DNA from: CBFHWY01 sp965659675
GTDB lineage: Bacteria > Bacteroidota > Bacteroidia > Flavobacteriales_G > Salibacteraceae
Assembly: GCA_965659675.1 (NCBI GenBank)
Contig: CBFHWY010000001.1
Coordinates: 78,335-142,334 of the forward strand
Length of the DNA stretch: 64,000 nt
Reading direction: 5' to 3'
In this document: piece by piece, positions 25,866 through 36,048 of the stretch
Layout: each line of letters starts with the position of its first letter
Numbering within the stretch: the stretch's first letter is position 1
Program-made: the position numbers and the translations under genes
Notes under the pieces: model-generated
Seen by the model: the letters and a program-made list of their open reading frames with translations, nothing else
Database searches by the model: none
Told to the model about the DNA's origin: nothing

Positions 25866-27360
25866 CAAGTCGTTGTACCTTGCTGGCACCGCTCGGATAA
25901 TTTACCTCCAGCAGGTAAATTCCATTGTCGAATTCAGCTGTATTGATCTGCTGAGATCTGCCTGAATAAACGCTTTTCCCTAAAACATCGATCAATCGCA
26001 GTGATTCAATTTTGAGATCACTCTCAACGTATAGCACTTCATTCGCTGGTTGCGGATAGAGCTTTAAAGATGATGAGCCAGTGATATCATTTATTCCTAC
26101 CCTGGTTCCGAGTATGATTGTTGTGTCTTTTGTACAGTTGTTTGCGTCAGTAACAGTAACTGTATAATTTCCACCAGCTAGACTGTTTACATCCTGCGTA
26201 CCTTGTGTGGTGCCAGTCCATGAGTAGTTGTAAGGAGGTGTGCCACCGCTCACATTTAGGTCGATCTCTCCATCATTACCAAGTGGAGATTCTTTTGTCA
26301 GGGCAACACTTATTGATATGCTATCTGGATCTTGAATAGTCACGGTGTCAGTGTAAGTACTGCTGTTCACATTATCAGTAATGGTATAGTAATAATCCCC
26401 GGCGCAAAGGCCACTAACCGAATTACCGGTGCCGCCTCCGGCATTTGCTGACCAGGCGTAGCTGTAGCTTCCAGTTCCACCTACACCAGTGATCGTTGCG
26501 CTTCCGTCACAATCCTCATAACAGGATGGGTCATTTTGCTGAGAGGTATAGGCAAAAACCTGAGCTCCGGTCTTAAAGAAGCCTGAGATCAGATTTCCGT
26601 TTTTGTCGGCCTCCGCCTCCATCACATAATAGCCTTCATTTTTGGCGATCCAGTTGTATCGATAAACAGTATCCTCCAGCACTTGATTTGGATTAGCAGG
26701 CCAACCAGTGATGGCGTTTCTAAGGTAAACCTCTGTGAGAGTGATCTCTTTGGTGAACATCCTCAAGGTTTGAAAGCTGCCGTTTGGCAAATTGAGAGTC
26801 CCGTAAGCATCAAAGTTTACTGTATTTGTTTGAGTTCTGATGGCCCTGATCTTGTCCACAATTCCGCCTAGTATATTGGTGTCGATCGTCGTATCAACCA
26901 CCCCAACAGAAGTGAAATTATCCTGGTAGTTAGCTGGGAAAGCCACAAGTTTAAGGTCGGGGTTAATATCCACAGGAGTAACAAATCCCTGACTTAATAG
27001 ATCAGCGGCAATACCATCGAGCATGAGAGAATCGGTGCTAATCTTTAAATAGACCCCACCAATTTCACCACTGAGAGCTAGATTGGAATTTGGAAAAAGT
27101 GTATCAAAGGGGGTTTGATAAGGTGGTGTTTGGCTGGGTTCAACAAATAATATGGTATCGAGATTAGTTACATCGAGGCTGGTATAATTCCAGGTCTGGC
27201 TGCCTGTTGCACCTGCAGTCAAACCACTCATGTCATCATCTTCCAGAATGAAAAACACATCGCCGCGAGAGGGGAAATCCGTTCTTGTAACAGTGATCTG
27301 TGCAGCAAGGTTGAGTGAGATAAAGAGAAAAGAAATGAATAGGTAAATCGTTTTTTTCAT
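25852..27360 (-). CDS. T9SS type A protein with SprB-like repeats
   Basis: 502 residues with signal peptide MKKTIYLFISFLFISLNLAAQ. The first approximately 265 residues are beta-rich and unrecognised. Residues about 275-420 hold two SprB/Ig-like repeats of the kind found in gliding adhesins: CYEDCDGSATITGVGGTGSY ... GLCAGDYYYTITDN, and DGEIDLNVSGGTPPYNYSW ... GNYTVTVTDANNC. The C-terminal 75 residues are a type A sorting domain (LYPQPANEVLYV, LRLIDVLGKSVYSG, FDNGIYLLEV). The protein is expected on the surface or released via T9SS. The 3' end overlaps hflX by 14 bases. Confidence 0.87.
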   Translation of the reverse strand: MKKTIYLFISFLFISLNLAAQITVTRTDFPSRGDVFFILEDDDMSGLTAGATGSQTWNYTSLDVTNLDTILFVEPSQTPPYQTPFDTLFPNSNLALSGEIGGVYLKISTDSLMLDGIAADLLSQGFVTPVDINPDLKLVAFPANYQDNFTSVGVVDTTIDTNILGGIVDKIRAIRTQTNTVNFDAYGTLNLPNGSFQTLRMFTKEITLTEVYLRNAITGWPANPNQVLEDTVYRYNWIAKNEGYYVMEAEADKNGNLISGFFKTGAQVFAYTSQQNDPSCYEDCDGSATITGVGGTGSYSYAWSANAGGGTGNSVSGLCAGDYYYTITDNVNSSTYTDTVTIQDPDSISISVALTKESPLGNDGEIDLNVSGGTPPYNYSWTGTTQGTQDVNSLAGGNYTVTVTDANNCTKDTTIILGTRVGINDITGSSSLKLYPQPANEVLYVESDLKIESLRLIDVLGKSVYSGRSQQINTAEFDNGIYLLEVNYPSGASKVQRLVISH

Positions 27361-27450
27361 GACTTGATTTTATGCAATGATATACGTGCAAAATAACTCA
27401 AAGGTTTGCAGTCGGCTGTACTTTTCGATAAGAGGCTCTGCATATTGGCT

Positions 27451-27458
27451 TATTTTTG
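27451..27458 (+). promoter_or_regulatory. -7 box TATTTTTG for rbfA
   Basis: Exact TAnnTTTG, four bases (AAAT) before the rbfA ATG, predicting a leaderless rbfA message. No clear -33 TTG. Confidence 0.45.
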
Positions 27459-27462
27459 AAAT

Positions 27463-27801
27463 ATGGATAGTATTCGACAGGAAAAAGTAAACGCTCTACT
27501 CATGAAAGACCTTGGCGAGATTCTCAGACAAGAAGGTTCTGCCCTTGTGAGTGGATCTATGGTGAGCGTAACCGAAGTAAGGGTGAGTCCGGATCTTGGT
27601 TATGCAAAGGTTTTTGTCAGCTTTTTTCCAGTTAAGGATAAGAAAGAAGCTCTCGCTAAACTCCGCGAACACAGCGCGAATATCCGCTATAAACTGGGAA
27701 GCAAGATCGGCAAGCAAATGAGGGTAGTGCCCGACCTGAACTTTATCCTCGATGACTCTATCGACAGGGCAAACCGCATAGATGAATTGCTGAATTCGTG
27801 A
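27463..27801 (+). CDS. rbfA: Ribosome-binding factor A
   Basis: 112 residues, full length. RbfA binds the 30S subunit and assists 16S rRNA 5'-end maturation. Recognisable features: MDSIRQEKVNALLMKDLGEI at the start, VSVTEVRVSPDLGYAKVFVS (the KH-like core), and LGSKIGKQMRVVPDLNFILDDSIDRA near the end, where a typical RbfA has R.P.L.F..D. The next gene starts with a GTG overlapping its TGA (27798-27801), so the two are coupled. Confidence 0.95.
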   Translation: MDSIRQEKVNALLMKDLGEILRQEGSALVSGSMVSVTEVRVSPDLGYAKVFVSFFPVKDKKEALAKLREHSANIRYKLGSKIGKQMRVVPDLNFILDDSIDRANRIDELLNS

Positions 27802-29009
27802 ATCTGGCAGGACTCATAGCGAAGCGATATCTGTTCTCAAAGAAATCGCACAATGCGATCAATATCATTACAGGCATAGCCATTGTTGGTATCGCCGTAG
27901 GGTCAATGGCGCTCATCATCGTATTAAGCGGGTTTAATGGCTTACAGAGTTTGGTGGAGGATATGTACAGCAATTTTGATCCGGACATCAAGGTCACGGC
28001 AGCAAAAGGCAAGAGTTTTTCAGTTGACTCCATTTCAATTCAGGAAATTGAAGTGCTTCCTCAGGTGGCAAGCCTAAGCAAATGTTTGGAGGAAACGGCT
28101 CTATTAAAGTACAAGGAAAAACAAAGTTTTGCTACGGTCAAAGGTGTTGATGAGAACTTTGGCGCCATCTCGGGTGTCGATACTTCCATTTATGATGGAA
28201 ACTATGCGCTGAACTTCGAGGGAAAGAATTTTGCAGTACTTGGATATGGAGTGGCAAGTCAACTTCAGGTTTATGCGAGAAACATTTATGACCCTGTTGT
28301 CATTTTTGCCGCCAGGCGAAAAGGAAGGGTTTCGGCGAATGTGATGAATGCCTTTAGCACAAACCCAATCAACGTAGCTGGGGTATTTAATGTCAATGCA
28401 GACGTAGATTTTAAGTACATGCTGGTTCCCCTGGATTTTAGTCAGGAGATCTTCGATCGGAAAGCTGAACTAAGCAGCCTGGAGATCAAGCTTAAGCCCG
28501 ATGAGGATGCGGCTGAATTTAAGTCCTTTTTACAGGAAAAGCTCGGAGAGAATTTTGTTGTTAAAACGCGTTTTGAACTCAATGAATTGATCTTTAAGAC
28601 CAACAGAACGGAAAAGTGGATCACTTATCTTATCCTTACTTTCATCTTGATCATCGCAAGTTTTAACTTGATCGCATCACTCACGATTCTGATCCTTGAG
28701 AAAAAAGCGGATATCAATATCATGCGGGCCATGGGGGCAGATAAAAGCCTCATTCGAAAAGTCTTTCTTAGAGAGGGTTTTCTCATCGCCTTTTTGGGAG
28801 GAGGAATAGGCATGTTACTTGGCCTATTGCTTACACTCGGACAGCAATACATTGGTTTTATTCGCCTTGGAGCAGATAGTATCGTGGAGTACTACCCAAT
28901 GGAATTGGATGCCCTCGATTTTCTAGCCGTCCTTTTAACTGTGCTCTTTTTGGGCTTCCTGGCAGCCTGGCTACCAGTGAAGTTCGTTTTACGGAAGACA
29001 TTGGTATAA
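27798..29009 (+). CDS. LolC/LolE-type ABC transporter permease
   Basis: 403 residues with a GTG start overlapping the rbfA stop. An N-terminal transmembrane helix (about 22-45, AINIITGIAIVGIAVGSMALIIVLSGF) leads into a periplasmic MacB-like domain. Three further helices form the FtsX domain: WITYLILTFILIIASFNLIASLTILIL, then GFLIAFLGGGIGMLLGLLLTL and a C-terminal one around FLAVLLTVLFLGFLAAW. The FNLIASLTILILEKKADI stretch followed by MRAMGA is characteristic of lipoprotein-releasing permeases. It probably feeds outer membrane lipoproteins to LolA; the ATPase is not in the window. It ends inside the convergent hydrolase gene (21-base overlap). Confidence 0.9.
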   Translation: MNLAGLIAKRYLFSKKSHNAINIITGIAIVGIAVGSMALIIVLSGFNGLQSLVEDMYSNFDPDIKVTAAKGKSFSVDSISIQEIEVLPQVASLSKCLEETALLKYKEKQSFATVKGVDENFGAISGVDTSIYDGNYALNFEGKNFAVLGYGVASQLQVYARNIYDPVVIFAARRKGRVSANVMNAFSTNPINVAGVFNVNADVDFKYMLVPLDFSQEIFDRKAELSSLEIKLKPDEDAAEFKSFLQEKLGENFVVKTRFELNELIFKTNRTEKWITYLILTFILIIASFNLIASLTILILEKKADINIMRAMGADKSLIRKVFLREGFLIAFLGGGIGMLLGLLLTLGQQYIGFIRLGADSIVEYYPMELDALDFLAVLLTVLFLGFLAAWLPVKFVLRKTLV

Positions 29010-29789
29010 AAAGGACCTCAGTCCTTTGTATAAATGGTCTTCGTTTTCTATAAACGACATATGACCACCTTCCTGCAAAATGAGCGGCTTGATCATGTTG
29101 GAACGAGTCATTTGTTTTTCAAGACTTTTCCAAGAAAATAATGGGTCGCGTTTGCCAGCAACAAATAAAATGGGGTAGGGGGGAAACTTTAAGATGATCT
29201 CACGAGAAGGACGAACTTTCATTCCTTCCAATGCAGCGATGATTCCCTGCTTGCTCATTTTGGAAGCTTGCTTTGCCAGACCTTTGATCTCATATTTATA
29301 TCTCAAGCGATCATCCTCGTTGAAAAGTAAAGGGATAGTTTGCCTGACGAAGGATAGATGATCTTGTTGACAAAGTTTTACTCCGCGTGATCTGTTGTGT
29401 TTTTTCTGAGATGAATCTGCCCGACTACTTGAGTTCACCAATGCGAGGCCTTTCAACATATCTGGATATTTATCTGCGAATGCAAGTGCCACATAACCCC
29501 CCATGCTATGACCAACGATCACTGTTTTTCTCTTTTTTAATTTTCGGAGAACATGATGCACCACATCTGCCATAAGCTCCATTTTGTGAGCATAGCCGAG
29601 GTTTTCACTTTCTCCGTGACCGGGAAGGTCGATAAGAATGGGGTTAAAGTGTTTTGCGAAGCGATCTGCTATGGAATACCACATGCTGCGATCTTCAAGA
29701 AAACCATGAAGGAATACAACGGGGCGCCCACTATCACGATACTCCACAGCGAACTTTGCCCCCTTAAAAAGTATCGTATCTCTGTTCAA
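28989..29789 (-). CDS. Alpha/beta hydrolase
   Basis: 266 residues. The catalytic triad is visible: Ser95 in the nucleophile elbow GHSMGGY, Asp215 in FVAGKRDPLFS and His243 in GGHMSFIEN. The oxyanion region is LHGFLEDRSMW (residues 28-38). There is no signal peptide, so it should be cytoplasmic. The sequence resembles small esterase/MhpC-like hydrolases; the substrate cannot be assigned. It lies one base downstream of the aminopeptidase P gene on the same strand, so they likely share a transcript, and its 3' end overlaps the LolC/E-type gene by 21 bases. Confidence 0.88.
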   Translation of the reverse strand: MNRDTILFKGAKFAVEYRDSGRPVVFLHGFLEDRSMWYSIADRFAKHFNPILIDLPGHGESENLGYAHKMELMADVVHHVLRKLKKRKTVIVGHSMGGYVALAFADKYPDMLKGLALVNSSSRADSSQKKHNRSRGVKLCQQDHLSFVRQTIPLLFNEDDRLRYKYEIKGLAKQASKMSKQGIIAALEGMKVRPSREIILKFPPYPILFVAGKRDPLFSWKSLEKQMTRSNMIKPLILQEGGHMSFIENEDHLYKGLRSFLYQCLP

Positions 29790-29790
29790 G

Positions 29791-31083
29791 CTATGATTTG
29801 TTCATCAAACCTTCGATCTCTTCGATCTCAACGGGGATGTTCTTCATCAGATCAAATGGCTCATCATCTGTGATCAGCAGATCGTTCTCTATTCTCACAC
29901 CCAAACTTTCCTCAGGGATGTAGATTCCCGGTTCACAAGTGAACACATTGCCAGCCTCTATGGGTTCAACCCATGAACCTACATCATGAGTATCCAATCC
30001 GATATAATGCGAGGTACCGTGCATAAAGTACTTCTTGTACGCAGGCGAATCAGGGTTTTGGTTCTTGATGTCGGTTTTGTCGATCAGCTTTAATCTGAGT
30101 AACTCACTTTCCATGAGCTTTCCGACTTCTTTGTGATAATCGTTGAGCATAACTCCAGGACGAAGCAGAGCAATAGAAGCTTTCTGAACTCTCAGAACGG
30201 CTGAGTAGATCTCTTTCTGTCGTTTGCTGAACCTGCCATTTGCTGGAACACATCGGGTTAGATCAGCATCATAGTTTGCATACTCTGCTCCAATATCCAT
30301 TAGGATGAGATCGCCATCCTTCACCTGCTGATTGTTGTCTATATAGTGAAGCACACAGGCATTAAAGCCACTTGCGATGATAGGGGTGTAAGCAAAACCT
30401 GTAGATCGACTTCTGACAAATTCATGGATGAGCTCAGCCTCGATCTCAAACTCCCAAACGCCTGGACGAATAAAGTCCAGAACATGTTTAAATGCATTCT
30501 CTGTAATGTCGCAAGCCGTTTGCATCAACTCAATTTCCTCAGGTTCTTTCACCGCTCTGAGTTTGTGCATGATCGGACTTAAGCGCTTGTAATTGTGCGC
30601 TGGATATTCTTGTTTGCACCATTTTATAAAACGATCCTCTCTGGTCTCGATCTCAACCTTAGCCCTTAAATGTTCATTGGTATTGATGTACACATTCTGA
30701 GCCTCAGACATCAAGGTCTTGAAGATCGTTTCGAACTGTTCTAACCAGTAAACCGTCTTAATTCCAGAAGTGTCAAAGGCAGTTTCCTTCGACAACTTCT
30801 CACCTTCCCAGATCTTAATATCGTCATTGGTCTCTTTCAGAAATAGGATCTCTTTGTGCTTTTCCTGGGATGCATCTGGAAATATGACCAGAATAGACTC
30901 TTCCTGATCAACGCCACTCAGATAAAAGATATCGGAATGCTGTTTGAAAGGCAGCGTTCCGTCGGAACTGGTTGGGTAAATATCATTGGAATTAAGAACA
31001 ATCAGTGAGGAAGGCTCCAGCTCAGCTCGGAGTTTTTTTCTATTCTTTTCAAATAGCTTGCGTTCGATTGGTAAGTACTTCAT
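29791..31083 (-). CDS. pepP: Xaa-Pro aminopeptidase (aminopeptidase P)
   Basis: 430 residues, usual for PepP. It removes N-terminal residues that precede proline. The N-terminal domain (about 1-165) includes LIVLNSNDIYPTSSDGT and FKQHSDIFYLSGVDQEES. The M24 pita-bread domain carries the metal ligands: two Asp in LILMDIGAEYANYDADLTR, His in MHGTSHYIGLDTHDVG, Glu in FTCEPGIYIPEESLG and the last Glu in VRIENDLLI. There is no signal peptide, so it is cytoplasmic. The alpha/beta hydrolase gene follows after one base. Confidence 0.95.
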   Translation of the reverse strand: MKYLPIERKLFEKNRKKLRAELEPSSLIVLNSNDIYPTSSDGTLPFKQHSDIFYLSGVDQEESILVIFPDASQEKHKEILFLKETNDDIKIWEGEKLSKETAFDTSGIKTVYWLEQFETIFKTLMSEAQNVYINTNEHLRAKVEIETREDRFIKWCKQEYPAHNYKRLSPIMHKLRAVKEPEEIELMQTACDITENAFKHVLDFIRPGVWEFEIEAELIHEFVRSRSTGFAYTPIIASGFNACVLHYIDNNQQVKDGDLILMDIGAEYANYDADLTRCVPANGRFSKRQKEIYSAVLRVQKASIALLRPGVMLNDYHKEVGKLMESELLRLKLIDKTDIKNQNPDSPAYKKYFMHGTSHYIGLDTHDVGSWVEPIEAGNVFTCEPGIYIPEESLGVRIENDLLITDDEPFDLMKNIPVEIEEIEGLMNKS

Positions 31084-31390
31084 TTTGTTTTTTGATCAGT
31101 ATTAATGCGAATGAACGATTGTCTCTGCTGATACGAAGAAAGTAAATTCTAAGGCTATTTCTATCATGGCTTATTTTTTCTACATCAAATAGCCCACTTT
31201 TTTACATGTCGAAAAAACAACCTGACTGCTCAATAAGCCAGAGCCAGAGAGCGAACTAATTTTTTCTTTCCTTGTTGAATGAGTAGTGTAAAACAAGAAA
31301 AATGCCCAAGAATCAGTCTAAATATGATGATTACCTTTTTATTCTCGGCATGGAGTATAAATTTGCCATAATAAATAATACTGAAAAGTT
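31084..31390. other. Divergent intergenic region, pepP / sdhC
   Basis: 307 bases between divergent genes, AT-rich. It contains the sdhC -7 box at 31358-31365 (listed separately). No open frame of note, repeat or RNA element was recognised in the rest. Confidence 0.6.
31358..31365 (+). promoter_or_regulatory. -7 box TAAATTTG for sdhCAB
   Basis: Exact TAnnTTTG 25 bases before the sdhC ATG, at a plausible place for the operon promoter. No -33 TTG at the usual distance. Confidence 0.4.
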
Positions 31391-32059
31391 ATGAGTTCAA
31401 GAGCTGGTCTGATCAATTCTTCAATAGGACGCAAACTGTGGATGTCGCTCACAGGATTGTTCCTCTGCCTCTTTCTGGTAGTTCACCTGGCAGGGAACCT
31501 GCAGCTTATCTGGGGTACTCCCGAAGCCTTTAATGAGTACAGCGCATTCATGACTTCGTTCCCGCTAATTAAGATCACATCCTACCTCCTCTATGCGAGT
31601 ATTATCTTGCATGTGGTGGATGGAATAATGCTGGCTCGCCAAAATCAGGCGGCCCGCCCAGTGAATTACAAGCACAATAATCCTTCTGCTAACTCATCCT
31701 GGGCCTCCAGAAGTATGGCATTACTCGGGCTTATTACCCTCGTGTTCCTTGTGATCCACATGAAGAGCTTTTGGTATGAGATGCATTGGGGTGAAATTGG
31801 CCTGGACGCCAACAACAATAAAGATCTTTATTCAGTCACAGTGGCTGCATTTCAGCAGTGGTGGTATAGCGCTTTTTATATTGTATGTATGATCGCGCTT
31901 GCTTTTCACCTTTCGCATGGCTTTCAGAGTGCATTTCAGACATTAGGGATCAACCATCCCAAATACACAGGTATAATTAAGACAGTAGGAGCATGGTTTG
32001 CAGTGGTCGTTCCACTAGCATTTGCAAGCATTCCAGTGTGGATATTCCTAACTAAATAA
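31391..32059 (+). CDS. sdhC: Succinate dehydrogenase cytochrome b subunit
   Basis: 222 residues with five transmembrane helices, the single-subunit di-heme type B anchor used with menaquinone. Four helix-borne histidines fit the two haem b sites: His32 (LVVHLAGNL), and those in SIILHVVDG, FLVIHMKSF and LAFHLSHGF. The N-terminal SSIGRKLWMSLTGLFLC stretch is characteristic. It anchors SdhA and SdhB to the inner membrane and passes electrons to quinone. sdhA starts nine bases after the stop. Confidence 0.95.
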   Translation: MSSRAGLINSSIGRKLWMSLTGLFLCLFLVVHLAGNLQLIWGTPEAFNEYSAFMTSFPLIKITSYLLYASIILHVVDGIMLARQNQAARPVNYKHNNPSANSSWASRSMALLGLITLVFLVIHMKSFWYEMHWGEIGLDANNNKDLYSVTVAAFQQWWYSAFYIVCMIALAFHLSHGFQSAFQTLGINHPKYTGIIKTVGAWFAVVVPLAFASIPVWIFLTK

Positions 32060-32068
32060 GACAAAGAA

Positions 32069-34072
32069 ATGGCAGAATTAAAATCGAGCATTCCTGAAGG
32101 ACAACTTGACAAAAAGTGGACGAACCACAAGAATAATATCAACCTTGTCAACCCAGCCAACAAGCGCTTGATCGATGTCATCGTTGTTGGAACCGGTCTG
32201 GCAGGAGCATCTGCATCAGCCTCATTAGCTGAGTTGGGATACAATGTTAAATCGTTCTGCTTCCAGGATAGTCCGCGTCGCGCGCACTCCATTGCAGCCC
32301 AGGGTGGAATCAATGCAGCAAAGAATTATCAGAATGATGGCGATTCCGTTTATCGACTTTTTTATGACACCATAAAAGGAGGAGATTACCGATCGAGAGA
32401 AGCCAATGTATACCGACTGGCAGAAGTTTCGGCTAACATCATCGACCAATGCGTTGCTCAAGGCGTTCCTTTCGCTAGAGAATATGGTGGCTTGCTGGAC
32501 AACCGCTCTTTTGGTGGAGTGCAGGTGTCCAGAACCTTCTACGCAAAGGGTCAAACCGGACAGCAATTATTACTCGGCGCTTACTCGGCTATGTCCAGAC
32601 AGATCGGAAAAGGAAAGATCAAGATGTACAGCCGCCATGAGATGTTGGAGCTGGTTATTGTTGATGGTAAAGCGAGAGGGATCATAGCAAGGAATTTGGT
32701 CACGGGTGAGGTCGAAAGACACAGTGCCCACGCTGTTGTGCTTTGCTCGGGTGGATATGGAAACGTATTCTATCTCTCTACCAATGCCATGGGTTCTAAT
32801 GTAACCGCTGCATGGAAAGCTCACAAAAAGGGAGCACATATGGCAAATCCATGTTATACTCAGATTCACCCTACTTGTATTCCGGTTTCTGGAACGCACC
32901 AAAGTAAACTGACACTGATGTCCGAGTCACTGAGAAACGACGGACGTATTTGGGTGCCAGCTAAAAAGGAAGATGCCGAGGCGGTGCGCGCCGGTAAGTT
33001 GAAGCCAACCGAGATTCCTGAAGAAGACAGAGATTACTATCTCGAGAGAAGATATCCATCCTTTGGTAACCTTGTACCACGAGACGTCGCCTCAAGAGCG
33101 GCCAAAGAGAGATGCGATGCAGGATTTGGAGTGAATGCCACCGGTGAAGCTGTTTTCCTTGATTTCGCCAGTGCGATCATTCGTTATGGAAAGACTGAGG
33201 CTACTCGCCTTGGAATGCACAACCCAGATGCAGCGAGCATCGAAAAACTTGGTAAACAGATCGTAAGTCAGAAGTATGGAAACCTCTTCCAGATGTATGA
33301 GAAGATCACGGCTGATAATCCATACGAAACCCCTATGAAGATCTATCCGGCTGTTCATTATACCATGGGCGGACTCTGGGTCGACTATAACCTGATGACA
33401 TCCATTGAAGGCTGCTATGCTTTGGGAGAAGCTAACTTCTCTGATCATGGAGCAAACCGACTTGGAGCTTCAGCGCTGATGCAAGGATTGGCCGACGGAT
33501 ACTTTGTGATCCCATACACCATTGGAGATTATTTGGCTCATGATATTAGAACAGGACCAATTCCGACAGACTCAAATGAGTTTGAAGAAGCCGAGAAAAA
33601 GGCAAAAGAACGTTTGCAGCATTTCGTTGATAATAAGGGAAGCAAAACGGTTGATTATTTCCATAGAAAATTGGGAAGGATCATGTGGGACAACTGCGGC
33701 ATGGCCAGAAATGAAGAAGGCTTAAAAAAGGCCATTTCTGAAATTCAGGCCTTAAGAGAAGAATTCTGGAAAGACGTAAGAGTCCCTGGTGATGTGAATG
33801 AGCTAAACCCAGAGCTTGAAAAGGCAGGCAGGGTTGCAGATTTCCTTGAACTGGGAGAGCTGATGTGCTGGGATGCGCTCGACAGAAATGAATCATGTGG
33901 TGGCCACTTCAGAGAAGAGTATCAAACTGAAGAGGGAGAAGCCCTTCGAGACGACAAGGAACACAATTATGTTTCTGCCTGGAAGTTCAATGGCGAGCCT
34001 AAAGATGCTGAACTAATTAAAGAGCCACTTGTTTTTGATAATGTGGAGCTTAAGACAAGAAGTTACAAATAA
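32069..34072 (+). CDS. sdhA: Succinate dehydrogenase / fumarate reductase flavoprotein subunit
   Basis: 667 residues. Oxidises succinate to fumarate on a covalent [23 protein letters not shown] (about 37-56) is the dinucleotide fold; His73 in [17 protein letters not shown] is the flavin-linked histidine. The active-site region includes [15 protein letters not shown], then [17 protein letters not shown] with the catalytic Arg, and [31 protein letters not shown] binds the FAD. The length is that of the B-type enzymes. Part of a tight sdhCAB operon, 17 bases before sdhB. Confidence 0.97.
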   Translation: MAELKSSIPEGQLDKKWTNHKNNINLVNPANKRLIDVIVVGTGLAGASASASLAELGYNVKSFCFQDSPRRAHSIAAQGGINAAKNYQNDGDSVYRLFYDTIKGGDYRSREANVYRLAEVSANIIDQCVAQGVPFAREYGGLLDNRSFGGVQVSRTFYAKGQTGQQLLLGAYSAMSRQIGKGKIKMYSRHEMLELVIVDGKARGIIARNLVTGEVERHSAHAVVLCSGGYGNVFYLSTNAMGSNVTAAWKAHKKGAHMANPCYTQIHPTCIPVSGTHQSKLTLMSESLRNDGRIWVPAKKEDAEAVRAGKLKPTEIPEEDRDYYLERRYPSFGNLVPRDVASRAAKERCDAGFGVNATGEAVFLDFASAIIRYGKTEATRLGMHNPDAASIEKLGKQIVSQKYGNLFQMYEKITADNPYETPMKIYPAVHYTMGGLWVDYNLMTSIEGCYALGEANFSDHGANRLGASALMQGLADGYFVIPYTIGDYLAHDIRTGPIPTDSNEFEEAEKKAKERLQHFVDNKGSKTVDYFHRKLGRIMWDNCGMARNEEGLKKAISEIQALREEFWKDVRVPGDVNELNPELEKAGRVADFLELGELMCWDALDRNESCGGHFREEYQTEEGEALRDDKEHNYVSAWKFNGEPKDAELIKEPLVFDNVELKTRSYK

Positions 34073-34089
34073 GAAAAGGATTTAAAGAC

Positions 34090-34842
34090 ATGGATTTAAC
34101 ACTTAAGATTTGGAGACAAAAGGGTGCTGATGACACTGGTAAGATGGTTGACTATCAAGTGAAGGATATCAGTGAAGACCAGTCCTTTCTTGAAATGCTC
34201 GACAGCCTCAACGGTGAATTGATCGAGAAGGGTGAGGAGCCCGTTGCATTTGACCACGATTGTCGTGAAGGTATTTGCGGTTCTTGCTCTCTCTACATCA
34301 ATGGAGAAGCACATGGCCCGGGTCGTGAGGTAACCACTTGTCAGTTGCACATGCGGGAGTTCAAAGATGGTGACACCATTTATATTGAACCATGGAGAGC
34401 GAAGGCTTTTCCGGTGATCAAGGATCTTGTGGTTGACCGTTCATCTTTCGACAGAGTGATGTCAGCAGGAGGCTTTATTTCGGTGAACACCTCTGGAAAC
34501 ACATTAGATGCCAATGCAATTCCAATTGAAAAAGAGGATGCTGATCATGCTTTTGATGCCGCTACCTGCATTGGCTGCGGTGCCTGCGTAGCAACCTGCA
34601 AAAACTCGTCTGCGATGTTGTTTGTTTCAGCTAAAGTGTCACAATTCTCACTTCTACCTCAAGGTAAGGTAGAGGCCAAAGACCGTGTTTTGAATATGGT
34701 CAAACAAATGGATGAAGAAGGTTTTGGGAATTGTACAAATACAGGGGCCTGTGAAGTGGAATGCCCAAAGGGAATCTCTTTGGAGAATATCGCAAGAATG
34801 AATCGCGAATTCTTCTCAGCAAGCCTATCTTCAAACAAATAA
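34090..34842 (+). CDS. sdhB: Succinate dehydrogenase / fumarate reductase iron-sulfur subunit
   Basis: 250 residues carrying the three clusters between FAD and haem. [2Fe-2S]: Cys58, Cys63 and Cys66 in CREGICGSC with Cys84. The ferredoxin-like C-terminal half has Cys160, Cys163 and Cys166 ([11 protein letters not shown]) with Cys170, and Cys215, Cys221 and Cys225 ([15 protein letters not shown]) for the [4Fe-4S] and [3Fe-4S] clusters. The ATG follows an AAAAGGA-type purine tract. It ends the sdh operon; the next gene has its own promoter. Confidence 0.97.
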   Translation: MDLTLKIWRQKGADDTGKMVDYQVKDISEDQSFLEMLDSLNGELIEKGEEPVAFDHDCREGICGSCSLYINGEAHGPGREVTTCQLHMREFKDGDTIYIEPWRAKAFPVIKDLVVDRSSFDRVMSAGGFISVNTSGNTLDANAIPIEKEDADHAFDAATCIGCGACVATCKNSSAMLFVSAKVSQFSLLPQGKVEAKDRVLNMVKQMDEEGFGNCTNTGACEVECPKGISLENIARMNREFFSASLSSNK

Positions 34843-34853
34843 GGCCATTCCTA

Positions 34854-34882
34854 TTGCCCGAACAAGCAAAGCCTTACATTTG
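34854..34882 (+). promoter_or_regulatory. Promoter of the aminotransferase/omega-amidase pair
   Basis: TTG at 34854-34856, then 18 bases, then TACATTTG at 34875-34882, 11 bases before the ATG. This is the best full match to the Bacteroidota -33/-7 promoter in the window. Confidence 0.6.
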
Positions 34883-34893
34883 ATTTTCAGCGA

Positions 34894-36048
34894 ATGAAAT
34901 TCAATGGCTCCGTCAGCTCAAAGCTCCCTCGTGTAGGGACCACGATCTTCACCACAATGTCTGCCTTGTCGGCAGAACATGGGGCGATCAATCTTTCACA
35001 AGGATTCCCAGACTTTGGCATTGATCCCAGACTTATCGATCTTGTTGGTCAGAAGATGAGGTCTGACCTCAACCAATACGCCCCGATGCAAGGCGCTTTA
35101 GCATTGCGAGAGGCGATTGCAAAAAAAGTAGAAGACACCTATGGGGTTTCATACGACCCAGAGAAAGAGATCACAGTAACCGCAGGGGCCACACAGGCGA
35201 TCTATACCGCCATTACGGCATTGGTTCAGGAAGGAGATGAGGTGATTCTTTTCACTCCTGCCTATGATTGTTATGAGCCAACCGTAAAGCTCTGTGGTGC
35301 TGAACCTGTTTATGTACAACTTAAATATCCAGACTATAAAGTTGACTGGTCGGAGGTGAAAAAACTGGTGAATAGAAGAACCAGAATGATCATCATCAAC
35401 ACGCCTCACAACCCAACAGGACAAATATTGGGTGAGGATGACCTAAAGCAATTAGACCGGATAACAGCAGGAAATGACATCTTGGTTCTTTCTGATGAAG
35501 TTTATGAGCACATCACATTCGATAATCAAAAGCACGAAAGTGTGTGTCGCTACAAGAACCTGAGAGAGAGAAGTTTTGCTATTTACTCTTTCGGCAAGAC
35601 CTTTCATTGTACGGGATGGAAACTTGGCTATTGTTTGGCGCCAGAAAACCTGATGAAAGAATTCAGAAAGGTGCACCAGTTCAATGTGTTTGCTGTTAAT
35701 CATCCATTGCAGGCTGCTCTTGCAGACTATATTTCAGAGCCTGAAAATTATCGGCACATTCCGGCCTTTTATCAAAACAAGAGAGATCTCTTCGCCAATA
35801 TGCTCTCGGGGAGTCGCTTTGAGATCATCCCTTCAAAAGGAAGTTACTTTCAATTGGTATCCTACAAGGAAATATCAGACGAAAAAGACACAGATTTTTG
35901 TCAGCGGATAACAAAAGAACACGGTGTTTCTGCCATTCCCGTTTCCGTTTTTTATCACAACCCGGTTTATGAGCAGGTCATCCGACTTTGTTTTGCAAAG
36001 AAGGATGAAACACTTCAAAAGGCTTCTGAAATATTATGCAGGATCTAA
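34894..36048 (+). CDS. PLP-dependent aminotransferase (methionine/kynurenine type)
   Basis: 384 residues, fold type I class I/II. LSQGFPDFG near the N-terminus, NQYAPMQGALALREAIA, TVTAGATQAIY, INTPHNPTGQILG and VLSDEVYEHITFD precede the PLP lysine Lys235 in YSFGKTFHCTGWKLGYC. The sequence is of the YbdL/KAT group that transaminates methionine, glutamine and kynurenine. The following gene encodes an omega-amidase-type nitrilase and overlaps it by 13 bases. Together they could convert methionine keto acids with glutamine as donor and hydrolyse the resulting 2-oxoglutaramate. That pairing is known from methionine salvage; the exact substrate here is inferred. Confidence 0.9.
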   Translation: MKFNGSVSSKLPRVGTTIFTTMSALSAEHGAINLSQGFPDFGIDPRLIDLVGQKMRSDLNQYAPMQGALALREAIAKKVEDTYGVSYDPEKEITVTAGATQAIYTAITALVQEGDEVILFTPAYDCYEPTVKLCGAEPVYVQLKYPDYKVDWSEVKKLVNRRTRMIIINTPHNPTGQILGEDDLKQLDRITAGNDILVLSDEVYEHITFDNQKHESVCRYKNLRERSFAIYSFGKTFHCTGWKLGYCLAPENLMKEFRKVHQFNVFAVNHPLQAALADYISEPENYRHIPAFYQNKRDLFANMLSGSRFEIIPSKGSYFQLVSYKEISDEKDTDFCQRITKEHGVSAIPVSVFYHNPVYEQVIRLCFAKKDETLQKASEILCRI